Both the position numbers and the translations under genes were made by a program. The notes beneath the pieces were generated by a model. That model was not told the DNA's origin. It saw only the letters and a list, made by a program, of their open reading frames with translations, and did not search any database. From Paraburkholderia sp. BL9I2N2 (GTDB taxonomy: Bacteria > Pseudomonadota > Gammaproteobacteria > Burkholderiales > Burkholderiaceae), in contig NZ_SMGP01000001.1 of NCBI RefSeq assembly GCF_004339745.1, forward strand, positions 496,001 to 560,000: DNA of 64,000 bases. The letters are read 5' to 3'. Below, piece by piece: positions 49,241 through 58,558 of this stretch (its first letter is position 1; the number at the start of each line of letters is the position of its first letter).

Positions 49241-49246
49241 TATAAT
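49241..49246 (+). promoter_or_regulatory. Candidate -10 of etfBA
   Basis: A consensus TATAAT 40 bases before the etfB ATG. The -35 region at 17 bp is weak, so activator or extended contacts may be needed. Confidence 0.45.
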
Positions 49247-49286
49247 GTTCGTTGGGTTGACGTATTCGTAACTTTGGAGCGTGTGC

Positions 49287-50036
49287 ATGAAAATCCTGGT
49301 GCCAGTCAAAAGAGTGGTCGATTACAACGTGAAAGTCCGAGTCAAGTCGGACGGCACGGGCGTCGACATCGCGAACGTGAAGATGTCGATGAATCCGTTC
49401 GATGAAATCGCGGTTGAAGAAGCGGTGCGGTTGAAAGAAGCGGGCGTGGCGACGGAAGTGATCGCCGTGTCGGCGGGCGTGACGCAATCGCAGGAAACGC
49501 TGCGCACGGCGCTCGCGATCGGCGCGGATCGCGCGATCCTGATCGAGTCTTCAGTGGAACTGCAGCCGTTGGCCGTGGCGAAGCTGCTGAAGGCGCTGGT
49601 CGACAAGGAGCAGCCGCAGCTGGTCATTCTCGGCAAGCAGGCGATCGACGACGATTCGAACCAGACCGGCCAGATGCTGGCTGCGCTGGCTGGTTTGCCG
49701 CAGGCGACGTTTGCGTCGAAGGTTGTTGTTGCCGACGGCAAGGCGACCGTCTCGCGTGAAGTGGACGGTGGCGCTGAAACGCTGTCGTTAAAGCTCCCCG
49801 CAGTCATCACCACGGACTTGCGCCTGAACGAGCCGCGCTACGTGACGCTGCCGAACATCATGAAGGCGAAGAAGAAGCCGCTGGAAGTCGTCAAGCCGGA
49901 AGACCTCGGTGTCGACGTCACGCCGCGCCTGAAGACGCTGAAGGTTGTCGAGCCGCCGAAGCGCTCCGCCGGTGTGAAGGTGCCGGACGTGAAGACGCTG
50001 GTCGAGAAGCTGAAAACCGAAGCCAAGGTGCTGTGA
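49287..50036 (+). CDS. etfB: Electron transfer flavoprotein beta subunit
   Basis: A 249-residue subunit that carries AMP and, with EtfA, takes electrons from acyl-CoA dehydrogenases to the quinone pool. The N terminus [20 protein letters not shown] and the [18 protein letters not shown] signature are typical. TTTGGAG precedes the ATG at 49287; an earlier frame start at 49281 is not needed. etfA follows 13 bases later. Confidence 0.95.
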   Translation: MKILVPVKRVVDYNVKVRVKSDGTGVDIANVKMSMNPFDEIAVEEAVRLKEAGVATEVIAVSAGVTQSQETLRTALAIGADRAILIESSVELQPLAVAKLLKALVDKEQPQLVILGKQAIDDDSNQTGQMLAALAGLPQATFASKVVVADGKATVSREVDGGAETLSLKLPAVITTDLRLNEPRYVTLPNIMKAKKKPLEVVKPEDLGVDVTPRLKTLKVVEPPKRSAGVKVPDVKTLVEKLKTEAKVL

Positions 50037-50049
50037 GGAGACGGACGAA

Positions 50050-50985
50050 ATGACGAATCTGGTAATTGCAGAACACGACAACGCGTCGATCAAGGCCGCG
50101 ACGCTGAACACGATTGCAGCGGCGCAGAAGATTGGTGGCGATATCCACGTGCTGGTGGCGGGTCACAACGCGCAAGCCGCGGCCGATGCAGCGGCGAAGA
50201 TTGCAGGCGTTAGCAAAGTGCTGCTGGCCGACGCGCCGCAACTCGAAGCGGGTCTCGCGGAAAACATCGAAGCAACGGTGGTGAACATCGCGAAGGACTA
50301 CACGCACATCCTCGCGCCGGCAACCGCCTACGGCAAGAACATCACGCCGCGTATCGCAGCGAAGCTGGACGTTGCGCAGATCAGCGACATCACGGCAGTG
50401 GATTCTGCTGATACGTTCGAGCGTCCGATCTACGCCGGTAACGCAATCGCAACGGTGCAATCGGCTGATCCGATCAAGGTCATCACGGTCCGCACGACTG
50501 GTTTCGACCCGGTCGCAGCCGAAGGCGGCAGCGCATCGGTCGAGAAGATCGAAGCGGCAGCCGACAGCGGCATCTCGTCCTTCGTCAGCCGTGAAGTGAC
50601 GAAGCTGGACCGTCCGGAACTGACGTCGGCGAAGATCATCGTCTCGGGTGGCCGGGGTCTCGGCAACGGCGAGAACTACACGAAGGTGCTCGAACCGCTG
50701 GCGGACAAGCTGAACGCAGCGCTGGGCGCATCGCGCGCAGCCGTCGATGCGGGCTTCGTGCCGAACGACTATCAGGTCGGGCAGACCGGCAAGATCGTCG
50801 CGCCGCAACTGTACATCGCAGTCGGCATCTCGGGCGCGATCCAGCATCTGGCCGGGATGAAGGACAGCAAAGTGATCGTCGCGATCAACAAGGACGAAGA
50901 AGCGCCGATCTTCAGCGTCGCCGATTACGGTCTGGTGGGCGATCTGTTCACGCTCGTGCCCGAACTCGTTAGCGAACTCGGTTAA
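50050..50985 (+). CDS. etfA: Electron transfer flavoprotein alpha subunit
   Basis: A 311-residue FAD-binding subunit. [22 protein letters not shown] and the C-terminal FAD motif [34 protein letters not shown] region are EtfA hallmarks. GAGGAG precedes the ATG. It is cotranscribed with etfB and followed by a terminator. Confidence 0.95.
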   Translation: MTNLVIAEHDNASIKAATLNTIAAAQKIGGDIHVLVAGHNAQAAADAAAKIAGVSKVLLADAPQLEAGLAENIEATVVNIAKDYTHILAPATAYGKNITPRIAAKLDVAQISDITAVDSADTFERPIYAGNAIATVQSADPIKVITVRTTGFDPVAAEGGSASVEKIEAAADSGISSFVSREVTKLDRPELTSAKIIVSGGRGLGNGENYTKVLEPLADKLNAALGASRAAVDAGFVPNDYQVGQTGKIVAPQLYIAVGISGAIQHLAGMKDSKVIVAINKDEEAPIFSVADYGLVGDLFTLVPELVSELG

Positions 50986-51024
50986 GCGCCGTAACGCCGC
51001 ATAGAAGGCGTCTGGCAGCACATG

Positions 51025-51061
51025 AAGGGCGTGGGACCGATCAAGTCCAGCGCCCTTTTTT
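51025..51061 (+). terminator. Intrinsic terminator after etfA
   Basis: AAGGGCG (51025-51031) pairs with CGCCCTT (51051-51057); the stem continues inward with GGAC/GTCC after one mismatch. Seven or more Ts follow. Readthrough into the acyl-CoA dehydrogenase gene is possible. Confidence 0.8.
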
Positions 51062-51088
51062 TATATCAGAAGCGGGAGGAGAACTGAA

Positions 51089-52879
51089 ATGAGCTATACG
51101 GCGCCCATCAAGGACATGCTGTTCGTGATGAAAGAACTGGCCGGTCTCGAAGACATCGCGACCTTGCCGGGCTTCGAAGACGCGAACCTCGAGACGGCGC
51201 AAGCCGTCCTCGAAGAGTCGGCGAAACTGTGCGGTGGCGTGCTGGCGCCGTTGAATGCAGAAGGCGATCGCAATCCGAGCAGTTGGAAAGACGGCGCGGT
51301 CACCGCGACGCCCGGCTTCAAGGAAGCGTTTCGCCAGTTCGGCGAAGGCGGCTGGCAAGGCGTGCAACATCCCGTCGACTACGAAGGCCAAGGACTGCCG
51401 AAGCTGATCGCGACGCCGTGCGTCGAAATGCTCAACGCGTCGAATCTATCGTTCGCACTGTGCCCGTTGCTGACGGATGGCGCGATCGAAGCGCTGCTCA
51501 CCGCCGGCACAGAAGCGCAAAAACAAACCTATGTGCCGAAGCTGATTTCCGGCGAGTGGACCGGCACGATGAACCTGACCGAGCCGCAGGCCGGTTCCGA
51601 TCTCGCGTTGGTACGCACGCGCGCCGAGCCGCAAGGCGACGGTTCGTTCAAGCTGTTCGGCACGAAGATTTTCATCACCTGGGGCGAGCACGACATGGCG
51701 AAGAACATCGCGCATCTCGTGCTGGCCCGCACGCCGAATGCGCCGGAAGGCGTGAAGGGCATTTCGCTCTTCATCGTGCCGAAGTTTCTCGTCAATGACG
51801 ACGGTTCGCTCGGCGAGCGCAACGACGTGCATTGCGTGTCGATCGAACACAAGCTCGGCATCAAGGCGAGCCCGACCGCGGTGCTGCAATTCGGCGACCA
51901 CGGCGGCGCGGTCGGTCATCTGATCGGTGAAGAAAATCGCGGTCTGGAATACATGTTCATCATGATGAACGCGGCGCGTTTCGCTGTCGGCATGCAAGGC
52001 GTCGGCATTTCGGATCGCGCTTATCAGAAGGCGGTGGCGTACGCGAAAGATCGCGTGCAAAGCCGTCCCGTGGATGGTTCCGCGAAGCAGCCGGTCGCGA
52101 TCATTCAACATCCGGACGTGCGCCGTATGCTCGCCACCATGCGCGGCCTCACCGAAGCGTCGCGCGCGCTGGCGTACGTGGCCGCGGCGCACTGCGACAT
52201 CGCGCATCGTCATGCGGACGAAGGCAAGCGCGCCGAACATCAGGCGATCTACGAATACCTCGTACCGATCGTGAAGGGCTGGAGCACGGAGTTGTCGATC
52301 GATGTCACGAGCCTCGGCGTGCAGGTGCATGGCGGCATGGGCTTCATCGAAGAAACCGGCGCGGCGCAGTACTACCGCGATGCGCGCATTCTGACGATCT
52401 ACGAAGGCACGACCGCGATTCAGGCGAACGACCTGATCGGCCGCAAGACCGTGCGGGACGGCGGCAAGGTGGCGAAGTCGCTGCTCGCCGAGGTGGCTGA
52501 AACGATCGAGGCACTCGGCGCGCAGCAAGGCCCGGCGTTCGATTCGATGAGGAAGTATCTCGCGCAGGGCCAGCGCTCGTTGAGCGCGGCAGTCGATTTC
52601 GTCGTGGCCAACACGAAGGGCGATCCGAACGCGGTGTTCGCAGGCAGCGTGCCGTATCTGAAGCTCGCGGGCATCGTGCTGGGCGGCTGGCAGATGGCGC
52701 GTGCGTTGCTCGTGGCGGCTCAGAAGCGCGACGAAGACCCGTCGTTCTACGGCGCCAAGATCGCGACCGCGCAGTTCTATGCGGAGCATGTGCTGCCGCT
52801 GGCGTCGGCGCTCGAAGCGTCGATTGTCAGCGCAAAGGGTGGAGAGAGTGTGCTGGCTTTGTCGGAAGATCAGTTCTGA
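51089..52879 (+). CDS. Acyl-CoA dehydrogenase (long C-terminal type)
   Basis: A 596-residue flavoprotein of the three-domain FadE/AidB-like subgroup with an extra C-terminal domain of about 130 residues. FAD/substrate segments are MNLTEPQAGSDLALVR and GGMGFIEETGAAQYYRDARI; the catalytic Glu is near residue 439 in IYEGTTAIQANDL. It oxidises acyl-CoA and passes electrons to the EtfBA encoded just upstream. GGGAGGAG precedes the ATG. The chain-length preference is not evident. Confidence 0.94.
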   Translation: MSYTAPIKDMLFVMKELAGLEDIATLPGFEDANLETAQAVLEESAKLCGGVLAPLNAEGDRNPSSWKDGAVTATPGFKEAFRQFGEGGWQGVQHPVDYEGQGLPKLIATPCVEMLNASNLSFALCPLLTDGAIEALLTAGTEAQKQTYVPKLISGEWTGTMNLTEPQAGSDLALVRTRAEPQGDGSFKLFGTKIFITWGEHDMAKNIAHLVLARTPNAPEGVKGISLFIVPKFLVNDDGSLGERNDVHCVSIEHKLGIKASPTAVLQFGDHGGAVGHLIGEENRGLEYMFIMMNAARFAVGMQGVGISDRAYQKAVAYAKDRVQSRPVDGSAKQPVAIIQHPDVRRMLATMRGLTEASRALAYVAAAHCDIAHRHADEGKRAEHQAIYEYLVPIVKGWSTELSIDVTSLGVQVHGGMGFIEETGAAQYYRDARILTIYEGTTAIQANDLIGRKTVRDGGKVAKSLLAEVAETIEALGAQQGPAFDSMRKYLAQGQRSLSAAVDFVVANTKGDPNAVFAGSVPYLKLAGIVLGGWQMARALLVAAQKRDEDPSFYGAKIATAQFYAEHVLPLASALEASIVSAKGGESVLALSEDQF

Positions 52880-52898
52880 GTTAACTTCTGCCTCGCTT

Positions 52899-52936
52899 AA
52901 AAACAAACGGCGCCTTGTGAGGCGCCGTTTGTTTTT
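52899..52936. terminator. Bidirectional terminator between the acyl-CoA dehydrogenase gene and dadA
   Basis: A perfect 16-bp stem (52899-52914 with 52921-52936) with a 6-base loop and A/T tracts on both sides, between convergent genes. Confidence 0.9.
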
Positions 52937-53000
52937 ATCGCGCTGGTCTGTGAGATCGCAAACCAGCGCCACCGCTCTCGCGAAGCGTCGTCGTTAAACC

Positions 53001-54287
53001 TTAAGCATAAGCCGGGCGATGCGCGCCGCCGATCTCGCCGAGATAGCGATGCACCGACAGATCGTCCGCCTTGATGGCCGGTTGCTTGCCCGACATCACG
53101 TCGGCAAGCAGTTGACCGGAGCCGCACGACATCGTCCAGCCCAACGTACCGTGGCCCGTGTTCAGGAACAGGTTCGGCACCGGAGTGCGGCCGACGATCG
53201 GCGTGCCGTCCGGCGTCATCGGACGCAGACCGGTCCAGAAGCTGGCCTTCGACGTATCGCCGCCGCCCGGGAACAGATCGTTCACGCACAGTTCCAGCGT
53301 TTCGCGACGCGCTTGGCGCAGCGATTTGTCGAAACCGACGATCTCGGCCATGCCGCCCACCCGAATCCGGTCGTCGAAACGGGTGATCGCGATCTTGTAC
53401 GTTTCGTCGAGCACGGTCGACACTGGCGCCGACGCTTCGTTGACGATCGGAGCGGTGATCGAATAACCCTTGAGCGGATAGACCGGAATCTTCACCAGAC
53501 CGGACAGGAACTGGGTCGAGTACGAACCCAGCGCGACGACGAACGAATCCGCGCGCACCAGTTCCTCGCCGCACTTCACGCCGGCGATGCGGCCACCCGC
53601 CATCGCGAGTGCGTCGATCGGCGTGTTGTAGCGGAATTTGACGCCGAGTTCCTCAGCCAGCGCGGCGAGCCGCGTGGTGAACATCTGGCAGTCGCCGGTT
53701 TCGTCGCCTGGCAGGCGCAGACCGCCGGTCAGCTTGTGCGACACCGCGGCGAGCGCCGGCTCGGCGCGCGCGAGTTCAGCCGGTGACAGCAGTTCATACG
53801 GCACATTGGCCTCCTGCAGCACGGCGATATCTTTCGCGGCGCCGTCGAATTGCTGCTGCGTGCGGAACACCTGAAGCGTGCCGCCAGTGCGGCCTTCGTA
53901 CTGAATGCCGGTTTCAGCGCGCAGCGTTTGCAGGCAGTCGCGGCTGTATTCGGCGAGGCGGACCATGCGGCCCTTGTTCACTGCATAACGCGACGACGTG
54001 CAGTTCTGCAGCATCTGCCACATCCATTGCAACTGGAATTGCGTGCCGTCGAGGCGGATTGCCAGCGGCGCGTGCTTCTGGAACATCCACTTGACGGCCT
54101 TCAGCGGCACGCCAGGCGCGGCCCACGGCGACGCGTAGCCCGGCGAAATCTGGCCGGCATTGGCGAAACTGGTTTCGAGCGCCGGGCCGGCCTCGCGATC
54201 GATCACGGTCACTTCGTGCCCCGCGCGCGCCAGGTAATACGCGCTGGTCACGCCGACGACGCCACTGCCCAAAACGACGACTCGCAT
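53001..54287 (-). CDS. dadA: D-amino acid dehydrogenase small subunit
   Basis: A 428-residue FAD-dependent inner-membrane-associated enzyme that deaminates D-amino acids (mainly D-alanine) and feeds electrons to the quinone pool. It begins with the FAD motif [23 protein letters not shown] and has the C-terminal [29 protein letters not shown] region. No alanine racemase gene (dadX) is adjacent. It is divergent from an Lrp-type regulator gene. Confidence 0.94.
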   Translation of the reverse strand: MRVVVLGSGVVGVTSAYYLARAGHEVTVIDREAGPALETSFANAGQISPGYASPWAAPGVPLKAVKWMFQKHAPLAIRLDGTQFQLQWMWQMLQNCTSSRYAVNKGRMVRLAEYSRDCLQTLRAETGIQYEGRTGGTLQVFRTQQQFDGAAKDIAVLQEANVPYELLSPAELARAEPALAAVSHKLTGGLRLPGDETGDCQMFTTRLAALAEELGVKFRYNTPIDALAMAGGRIAGVKCGEELVRADSFVVALGSYSTQFLSGLVKIPVYPLKGYSITAPIVNEASAPVSTVLDETYKIAITRFDDRIRVGGMAEIVGFDKSLRQARRETLELCVNDLFPGGGDTSKASFWTGLRPMTPDGTPIVGRTPVPNLFLNTGHGTLGWTMSCGSGQLLADVMSGKQPAIKADDLSVHRYLGEIGGAHRPAYA

Positions 54288-54383
54288 AGCTGCTCCAGGT
54301 ATTCAAAATGAGGTCTGAGGGCGATGCGCTCGTCGATACGTTGGAATTCGTTCGATTCACGAGGTGTAATGCGGCTCGCCCAG

Positions 54384-54406
54384 TGTTAACCGCTATACTA
54401 TTAACA
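54384..54406. promoter_or_regulatory. Inverted repeat between dadA and the Lrp-type gene
   Basis: TGTTAA (54384-54389) and TTAACA (54401-54406) are perfect inverted repeats 11 bases apart, in the AT-rich divergent promoter region. Spacing and composition fit an Lrp/AsnC dimer site, with the adjacent regulator as the inferred protein. Confidence 0.5.
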
Positions 54407-54455
54407 GTGAAGTAGGTTTTGTTATTGTATTTTCAAGATTTTCAGAAAAAACATC

Positions 54456-54944
54456 ATGCGTACACAGCGCCAACCGGTCCGGGCTCTCGACAAACTCGAT
54501 CACAAGATCCTGCGGCTGCTGCAACAGGACGGCCGCATGGCCATGAAAGACCTGGCCGAACAGGTTGGACTGTCGGTCACGCCGTGCATCGAGCGCGTCA
54601 AGCGGATGGAGCGCGACGGCGTGATCACCGGGTACCACGCGCGCGTGAACCCGGCGGAATTGGGCGCGGCACTGCTGGTGTTCGTCGAGATCACGCTGGA
54701 TCACAAGAGCGGCAACATGTTCGACCAGTTCCGACGCGAGGTGCAGAAGATTCCGGAAGTGCTGGAATGCCATCTCGTGTCGGGCGATTTCGACTATCTG
54801 ATCAAGGCGCGCATCGGCGAAATGGCCGACTACCGGAAGTTGCTGGGCGACATCCTGCTGCAACTGCCCGGCGCGGTGCAGTCGAAAAGCTACGTGGTGA
54901 TGGAAGAGATCAAGGAAACGCTGACGATCGCGGTCGGCGATTAG
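54456..54944 (+). CDS. Lrp/AsnC-family transcriptional regulator
   Basis: A 162-residue regulator. The N-terminal HTH is LDKLDHKILRLLQQDGRMAMKDLAEQVGLSVTPCIERVKRME; the C-terminal RAM/ligand domain contains VLECHLVSGDFDYLIKARIGEM. By its divergent position it probably controls dadA, like DadR of Pseudomonas in response to alanine (inference). Downstream there is a terminator-like palindrome at 54975. Confidence 0.93.
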   Translation: MRTQRQPVRALDKLDHKILRLLQQDGRMAMKDLAEQVGLSVTPCIERVKRMERDGVITGYHARVNPAELGAALLVFVEITLDHKSGNMFDQFRREVQKIPEVLECHLVSGDFDYLIKARIGEMADYRKLLGDILLQLPGAVQSKSYVVMEEIKETLTIAVGD

Positions 54945-54969
54945 GCGGCGCGACGGCGCAGGGCGGGGC

Positions 54970-54997
54970 TCGACAAACGGCGTAAACACTGTATATT
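54970..54997 (+). promoter_or_regulatory. Promoter of the radical SAM gene
   Basis: TCGACA (54970-54975) and TATATT (54992-54997) are each one base from consensus and are 16 bp apart. The -10 lies inside the LexA box, so bound LexA would block RNA polymerase. Confidence 0.6.
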
Positions 54998-55023
54998 TGT
55001 ACAGGTGTTTTGCGCCGTTTTTT
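54975..55023 (+). terminator. Terminator-like palindrome enclosing the LexA box
   Basis: AAACGGCG (54975-54982) pairs with CGCCGTTT (55013-55020), AAACAC (54984-54989) with GTGTTT (55005-55010) and TGTA with TACA, followed by TTT. It probably ends the lrp-type transcript and overlaps the promoter of the next gene. Confidence 0.6.
54989..55004. promoter_or_regulatory. LexA (SOS) box
   Basis: CTGTATATTTGTACAG matches the proteobacterial consensus CTG-TATATATATA-CAG: both CTG/CAG ends and most of the AT core. It is 39 bp upstream of the radical SAM start codon and covers the predicted -10. Confidence 0.8.
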
Positions 55024-55042
55024 GTCTTTGCGTGTGCCAGCC

Positions 55043-56188
55043 GTGACCGACTCCGAACCCCACTTCGTCAACGAATTTCCGATCGCACCGCCCGTGCCTC
55101 GCAAGGGCCGTGGCGCGGTGACGAACTTGCAAGGCCGCTACGAAGTCGACCAGCGCGAAGCGGTGGACGACGGCTGGCTGTCGTCGCCGGAAGACGATGA
55201 CGAGCCCAAGGTCTTGCGCACGCAGATCTTCGAAGAGCGGGCCAAGACCATTCTCACGCGCAACGCGTCGCCGGATATTCCGTTCAGCGTGTCGCTGAAC
55301 CCCTATCGCGGCTGCGAGCACGGCTGCATTTATTGCTTTGCGCGGCCCACGCACGCTTATCTGGGGCTGTCGCCGGGGCTCGACTTCGAAAGCCGGATCT
55401 ACGCCAAGGTCAATGCGCCGGAGTTGCTCGAGCGGGAACTGTCGAGGAAGTCGTACGTGCCGGAGCCAATCGCGCTAGGCGTCAATACGGACGCCTGGCA
55501 ACCGGTCGAGCGCGACTTGCGGCTCACGCGCAGGGTGATCGAAGTGCTCAGCGAGCGTCAGCATCCGTTTGCGGCGATCACCAAGTCGTCGCTGATCGAA
55601 CGCGAACTCGATTTGCTGGCGCCCATGGCGGCGCGCGGGCAATTCATGGCGGCCATCACCATTACCACGCTGGACGCGGACATCGCTCGCACGCTGGAAC
55701 CGCGGGCGGCCACGCCGTCGCGGCGGCTGCGCACCATCCGCACCTTGAGCGAGGCGGGCATTCCGGTCGGCGTCAGCATCGCGCCGGTGATTCCGTTCGT
55801 CACCGAACCGGATATGGAACGCGTGCTGGAGGCCTGTGCGGAGGCCGGCGCAAGCAATGCGAGCTATATCGTGCTGCGTCTTCCTTGGGAAGTCGCGCCG
55901 CTATTCAAGGACTGGCTCGCCGCGCACTTTCCCGATCGCGCTGACCGGGTGATGAGCCGCGTGCGGGACATGCGCGGCGGCAAGGACTACGACTCGTCCT
56001 TCTCCACGCGCATGAAGGGCGAAGGCTTGTGGGCGGATCTGCTCAAGCAGCGATTCCACAAGGCGGTGCGCCGCCTGGGCCTGAACCGGCGCGACCGCGG
56101 CATTCTGGATATGTCGCACTTTCGCCGGGTCGAGGCGGCGCGTCCCGCCGAACCGGCGCGCGATGATCCTCAACTGGATCTTTTTTAA
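55043..56188 (+). CDS. PA0069-family radical SAM protein (SplB-like, COG1533)
   Basis: A 381-residue radical SAM enzyme. The cluster motif is C-x3-C-x2-C (C91, C95, C98 in YRGCEHGCIYCFARPTH), the form found in spore photoproduct lyase-like proteins rather than the common C-x3-C-x2-C of other groups with different flanks; NPYRGCEHGC is specific to this family. The remaining TIM-barrel elements (GVNTDAWQPVER, ITKSSLIERELDLL) are present. The family is grouped with DNA photolyase SplB, but its reaction is unknown. A LexA box covers its promoter, which supports a DNA-damage role. I chose GTG at 55043; TTG at 55010 lies in the palindrome. Confidence 0.88.
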   Translation: MTDSEPHFVNEFPIAPPVPRKGRGAVTNLQGRYEVDQREAVDDGWLSSPEDDDEPKVLRTQIFEERAKTILTRNASPDIPFSVSLNPYRGCEHGCIYCFARPTHAYLGLSPGLDFESRIYAKVNAPELLERELSRKSYVPEPIALGVNTDAWQPVERDLRLTRRVIEVLSERQHPFAAITKSSLIERELDLLAPMAARGQFMAAITITTLDADIARTLEPRAATPSRRLRTIRTLSEAGIPVGVSIAPVIPFVTEPDMERVLEACAEAGASNASYIVLRLPWEVAPLFKDWLAAHFPDRADRVMSRVRDMRGGKDYDSSFSTRMKGEGLWADLLKQRFHKAVRRLGLNRRDRGILDMSHFRRVEAARPAEPARDDPQLDLF

Positions 56189-56204
56189 CGCGGCGCGCGC
56201 CGGA

Positions 56205-56672
56205 TCACTGCGAGAGCGCTTTCGCCGCCTGCACCTGACTTTCGAAGTAGGTCTGGAACGAAATGGCGAGGCCGGTCATCAGCAGGAAGGCGCCGATCAG
56301 CAGCGAAAAAATCACGATGAAAATGACCGTCCAGCCGGAGCGGCTCTTGCGTTGGGTCTGAGCGTTGAACTGTGCGTCCCACTTTTCGTCCGGGCGCAAC
56401 CCGTAGACGATCGCGGCGAGAAACGCCGCGAGTAGCGAGACCGCGCCGGGAAAGGCCAGCGCCCAGCCGAGCATCGACGACCGTTCGCTCGCCACCAGCA
56501 GCATGGCGCCCGGAATGCCGATCAGCGTGCCGATCACGTGAGCCCAGCCGTAGATGTCGCGCATGCCGTACAGATAGAAGCGATGCGCGCCAAGGCTGCC
56601 GAAGAAGAACGCCAGGGCGGCGGTAATCGTCTTGGATCTGAAACGCGGGGAAGTCGAAACAAGGGTGGACAT
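56205..56672 (-). CDS. TM2 domain-containing membrane protein
   Basis: A 155-residue inner-membrane protein. The N-terminal TM2 module (KTITAALAFFFGSLGAHRFYLYG...IYGWAHVIG) has the characteristic G-x-x-G-x-H-R-F-Y-L-G pattern; about four helices are predicted in all, the last near residues 115-140. The function of TM2 proteins is unknown. It is convergent with the radical SAM gene, 16 bases apart. Confidence 0.85.
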   Translation of the reverse strand: MSTLVSTSPRFRSKTITAALAFFFGSLGAHRFYLYGMRDIYGWAHVIGTLIGIPGAMLLVASERSSMLGWALAFPGAVSLLAAFLAAIVYGLRPDEKWDAQFNAQTQRKSRSGWTVIFIVIFSLLIGAFLLMTGLAISFQTYFESQVQAAKALSQ

Positions 56673-56946
56673 GTAGGCCAGAGCAGAGTGACAGGCGGTC
56701 GAAAGGAGCGGCGCGCGGGCTCGCGCGGACCGACGCGCATTCTACGCCCGCCGCGGGCCGCCGGTCACGTGACGGGTGGTCGCGGTGGCGAGGCGGGTGG
56801 TGCGAGAAGCATTGGATCGAGTCGGTCGGCCGAGCGGGTTGTGTGAGATGCGCCGGAACGAGGGGCTGCAAGGGCGGCGAGATTCGTCTGACTGGCCGGA
56901 CTTTCCGAGCGCCCAGTGTTCAAAGCGGTGAGTCGCTTGAGGCAGG

Positions 56947-58131
56947 CTACGGCGCCGAATAGGTGACGCGATAGACAGCGCCGGCGTAATCGTCGCTGAT
57001 CAGGAGCGAACCATCCGGCAGTGGCAACACGTCGGCCGGGCGCCCCCACTCGCTCTCGCCGGACTGAAGCCAGCCTTCGGCAAAGACTTGCTGGCGCGCG
57101 TTGCTGCCGTCCGGGTCCGTAGTCACGTGGACGACGCGATAGCCGATCTTCTTGCTGCGATTCCACGATCCGTGCTCGGCGATAAAAATACTATTCCGGT
57201 AAGCGGGCGGAAACATCGATCCGCTGTAAAAGCGCATGCCGAGCGCCGCGACATGCGCACCGAGTTTGACCACGGGCGGCGTAAACGCGCTGCACGGATG
57301 GTCCTTGCCGAACTCGGGATCGGGCGTGTCGCCGCCGTGGCAGTACGGAAAGCCGAAATCCATCCCGGCGCGCGGCGCGCGGTTGAGCTTGTCGTCCGGC
57401 ACGTCGTCGCCCAGCAGGTCGCGGCCGTTGTCGGTGAACCACAGTTCGTGCGTCACCGGATGCCACGCGAGGCCGACCGAGTTGCGGATGCCGCGCGCCA
57501 CGACTTCGTAGTGACTGCCGTCCGGATTCATGCGGCCGATCAGTGCGAAGCGGTTGCGATCTTTCAGGCAGACGTTGCAGGGCGCGCCTTGCGGCACGTA
57601 TAGCTTGCCGTCCGGGCCGAACGCTATGAATTTCCAGCCGTGGTGCGTCTCCGTGGGCAATGTATCGATCACGACGGCGGGGTTGGGCGGATCGTTCAGA
57701 TGGGTGTCGATCGCATCGAAGCGTACGATTTTCGACACCTCGGAGACATAGAGCGCGCCATCGTGCCACGCCACGCCCGCTGGCGTTTCCAGCCCGGACG
57801 CGATCACATGGCGCGCCGTGACGCGTCCGTTTTGCAATTCGAGCGCGTACACGTGGCCGTCGAGGCTGCCTATATAAAGAATGCCCTTCGGCGAGAGCGC
57901 CATGGCTCGCGCGCTCGGCACGGCGTCCGACAAGACCGCGATATGGAAGCCTGGCGGCAGTTTGATTCGGTCCACCGGCAAAGCGGCGAGCGCCGGCAGG
58001 GCGGTTGCGGCGAGCAACACGGCGGCGCCTGCGCGCAGGCCCCGGCTTCGCAAAGCGAGCGCCAAGACGGCAATCCGCATGGCGGCGGCAAAAAAAGCGC
58101 GCAAAAACACAATTGGCAGCAGGAGTTTCAC
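56947..58131 (-). CDS. PQQ-dependent sugar (sorbosone/glucose) dehydrogenase-like protein
   Basis: A 394-residue exported six-bladed beta-propeller of the L-sorbosone/soluble glucose dehydrogenase (GSDH) family. Residues 1-49 contain a long hydrophobic export signal ending ALPALA. Family motifs are RNSVGLAWHPVTHELWFTDNGRDLLGDD and YCHGGDTPDPEFG, and FIAEHGSWNR. GGAG lies 5 bases before the GTG at 58131, favouring it over the ATG at 58080. PQQ dependence and substrate are inferred from the family. Confidence 0.87.
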   Translation of the reverse strand: MKLLLPIVFLRAFFAAAMRIAVLALALRSRGLRAGAAVLLAATALPALAALPVDRIKLPPGFHIAVLSDAVPSARAMALSPKGILYIGSLDGHVYALELQNGRVTARHVIASGLETPAGVAWHDGALYVSEVSKIVRFDAIDTHLNDPPNPAVVIDTLPTETHHGWKFIAFGPDGKLYVPQGAPCNVCLKDRNRFALIGRMNPDGSHYEVVARGIRNSVGLAWHPVTHELWFTDNGRDLLGDDVPDDKLNRAPRAGMDFGFPYCHGGDTPDPEFGKDHPCSAFTPPVVKLGAHVAALGMRFYSGSMFPPAYRNSIFIAEHGSWNRSKKIGYRVVHVTTDPDGSNARQQVFAEGWLQSGESEWGRPADVLPLPDGSLLISDDYAGAVYRVTYSAP

Positions 58132-58229
58132 GGGCGCTCCGTCAGGTGATTCGGGCGTTTCGACGTGGTTCCGGGCTCCCGCCTGTATGGCCGGCGCAAC
58201 CCCGTCGCTCAGTTTATCCGGGTAAGTGT

Positions 58230-58258
58230 TTGTTATGGCGTCGGTTTCCCGCTATAAT
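58230..58258 (+). promoter_or_regulatory. Promoter of the rpsP-rimM-trmD-rplS operon
   Basis: TTGTTA (58230-58235), a 17-bp spacer and a consensus TATAAT (58253-58258). This is the best sigma-70 promoter in the window and fits a highly expressed ribosomal operon. The leader is about 40 bases. Confidence 0.75.
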
Positions 58259-58303
58259 CGCGTGTTTCAGTCGTTCCGAACCCCGGTTTTCAAGGATTCT
58301 AGT

Positions 58304-58558
58304 ATGGTCATCATCCGCTTGGCTCGTGGCGGCTCCAAGAAGCGCCCGTTCTACAACATCGTCGCAACCGATTCGCGTAACCGTCGTGACGGCCGCTTCA
58401 TCGAGCGCGTTGGCTTCTACAACCCGGTCGCTACGAAGGGTGAGTCGCTGCGTATCGCTCAGGACCGCCTGACGTACTGGCAAGGCGTTGGCGCACAACT
58501 GTCGCCGACCGTCGAGCGTCTCGTGAAGGAAGCTGCAAAGGCGCAGCCGGCTGCTTAA
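58304..58558 (+). CDS. rpsP: 30S ribosomal protein S16
   Basis: An 84-residue ribosomal protein. [41 protein letters not shown] is the S16 signature. The ATG at 58304 is chosen over an in-frame start at 58226, which precedes the promoter. It heads the rpsP-rimM-trmD-rplS operon. Confidence 0.97.
   Translation: MVIIRLARGGSKKRPFYNIVATDSRNRRDGRFIERVGFYNPVATKGESLRIAQDRLTYWQGVGAQLSPTVERLVKEAAKAQPAA

Noticed and set aside
56673..56946. Possible small gene in the G-rich gap between the TM2 and sugar dehydrogenase genes
   Set aside because: Frames there lack a ribosome-binding site and are low-complexity Arg/Gly shadows.
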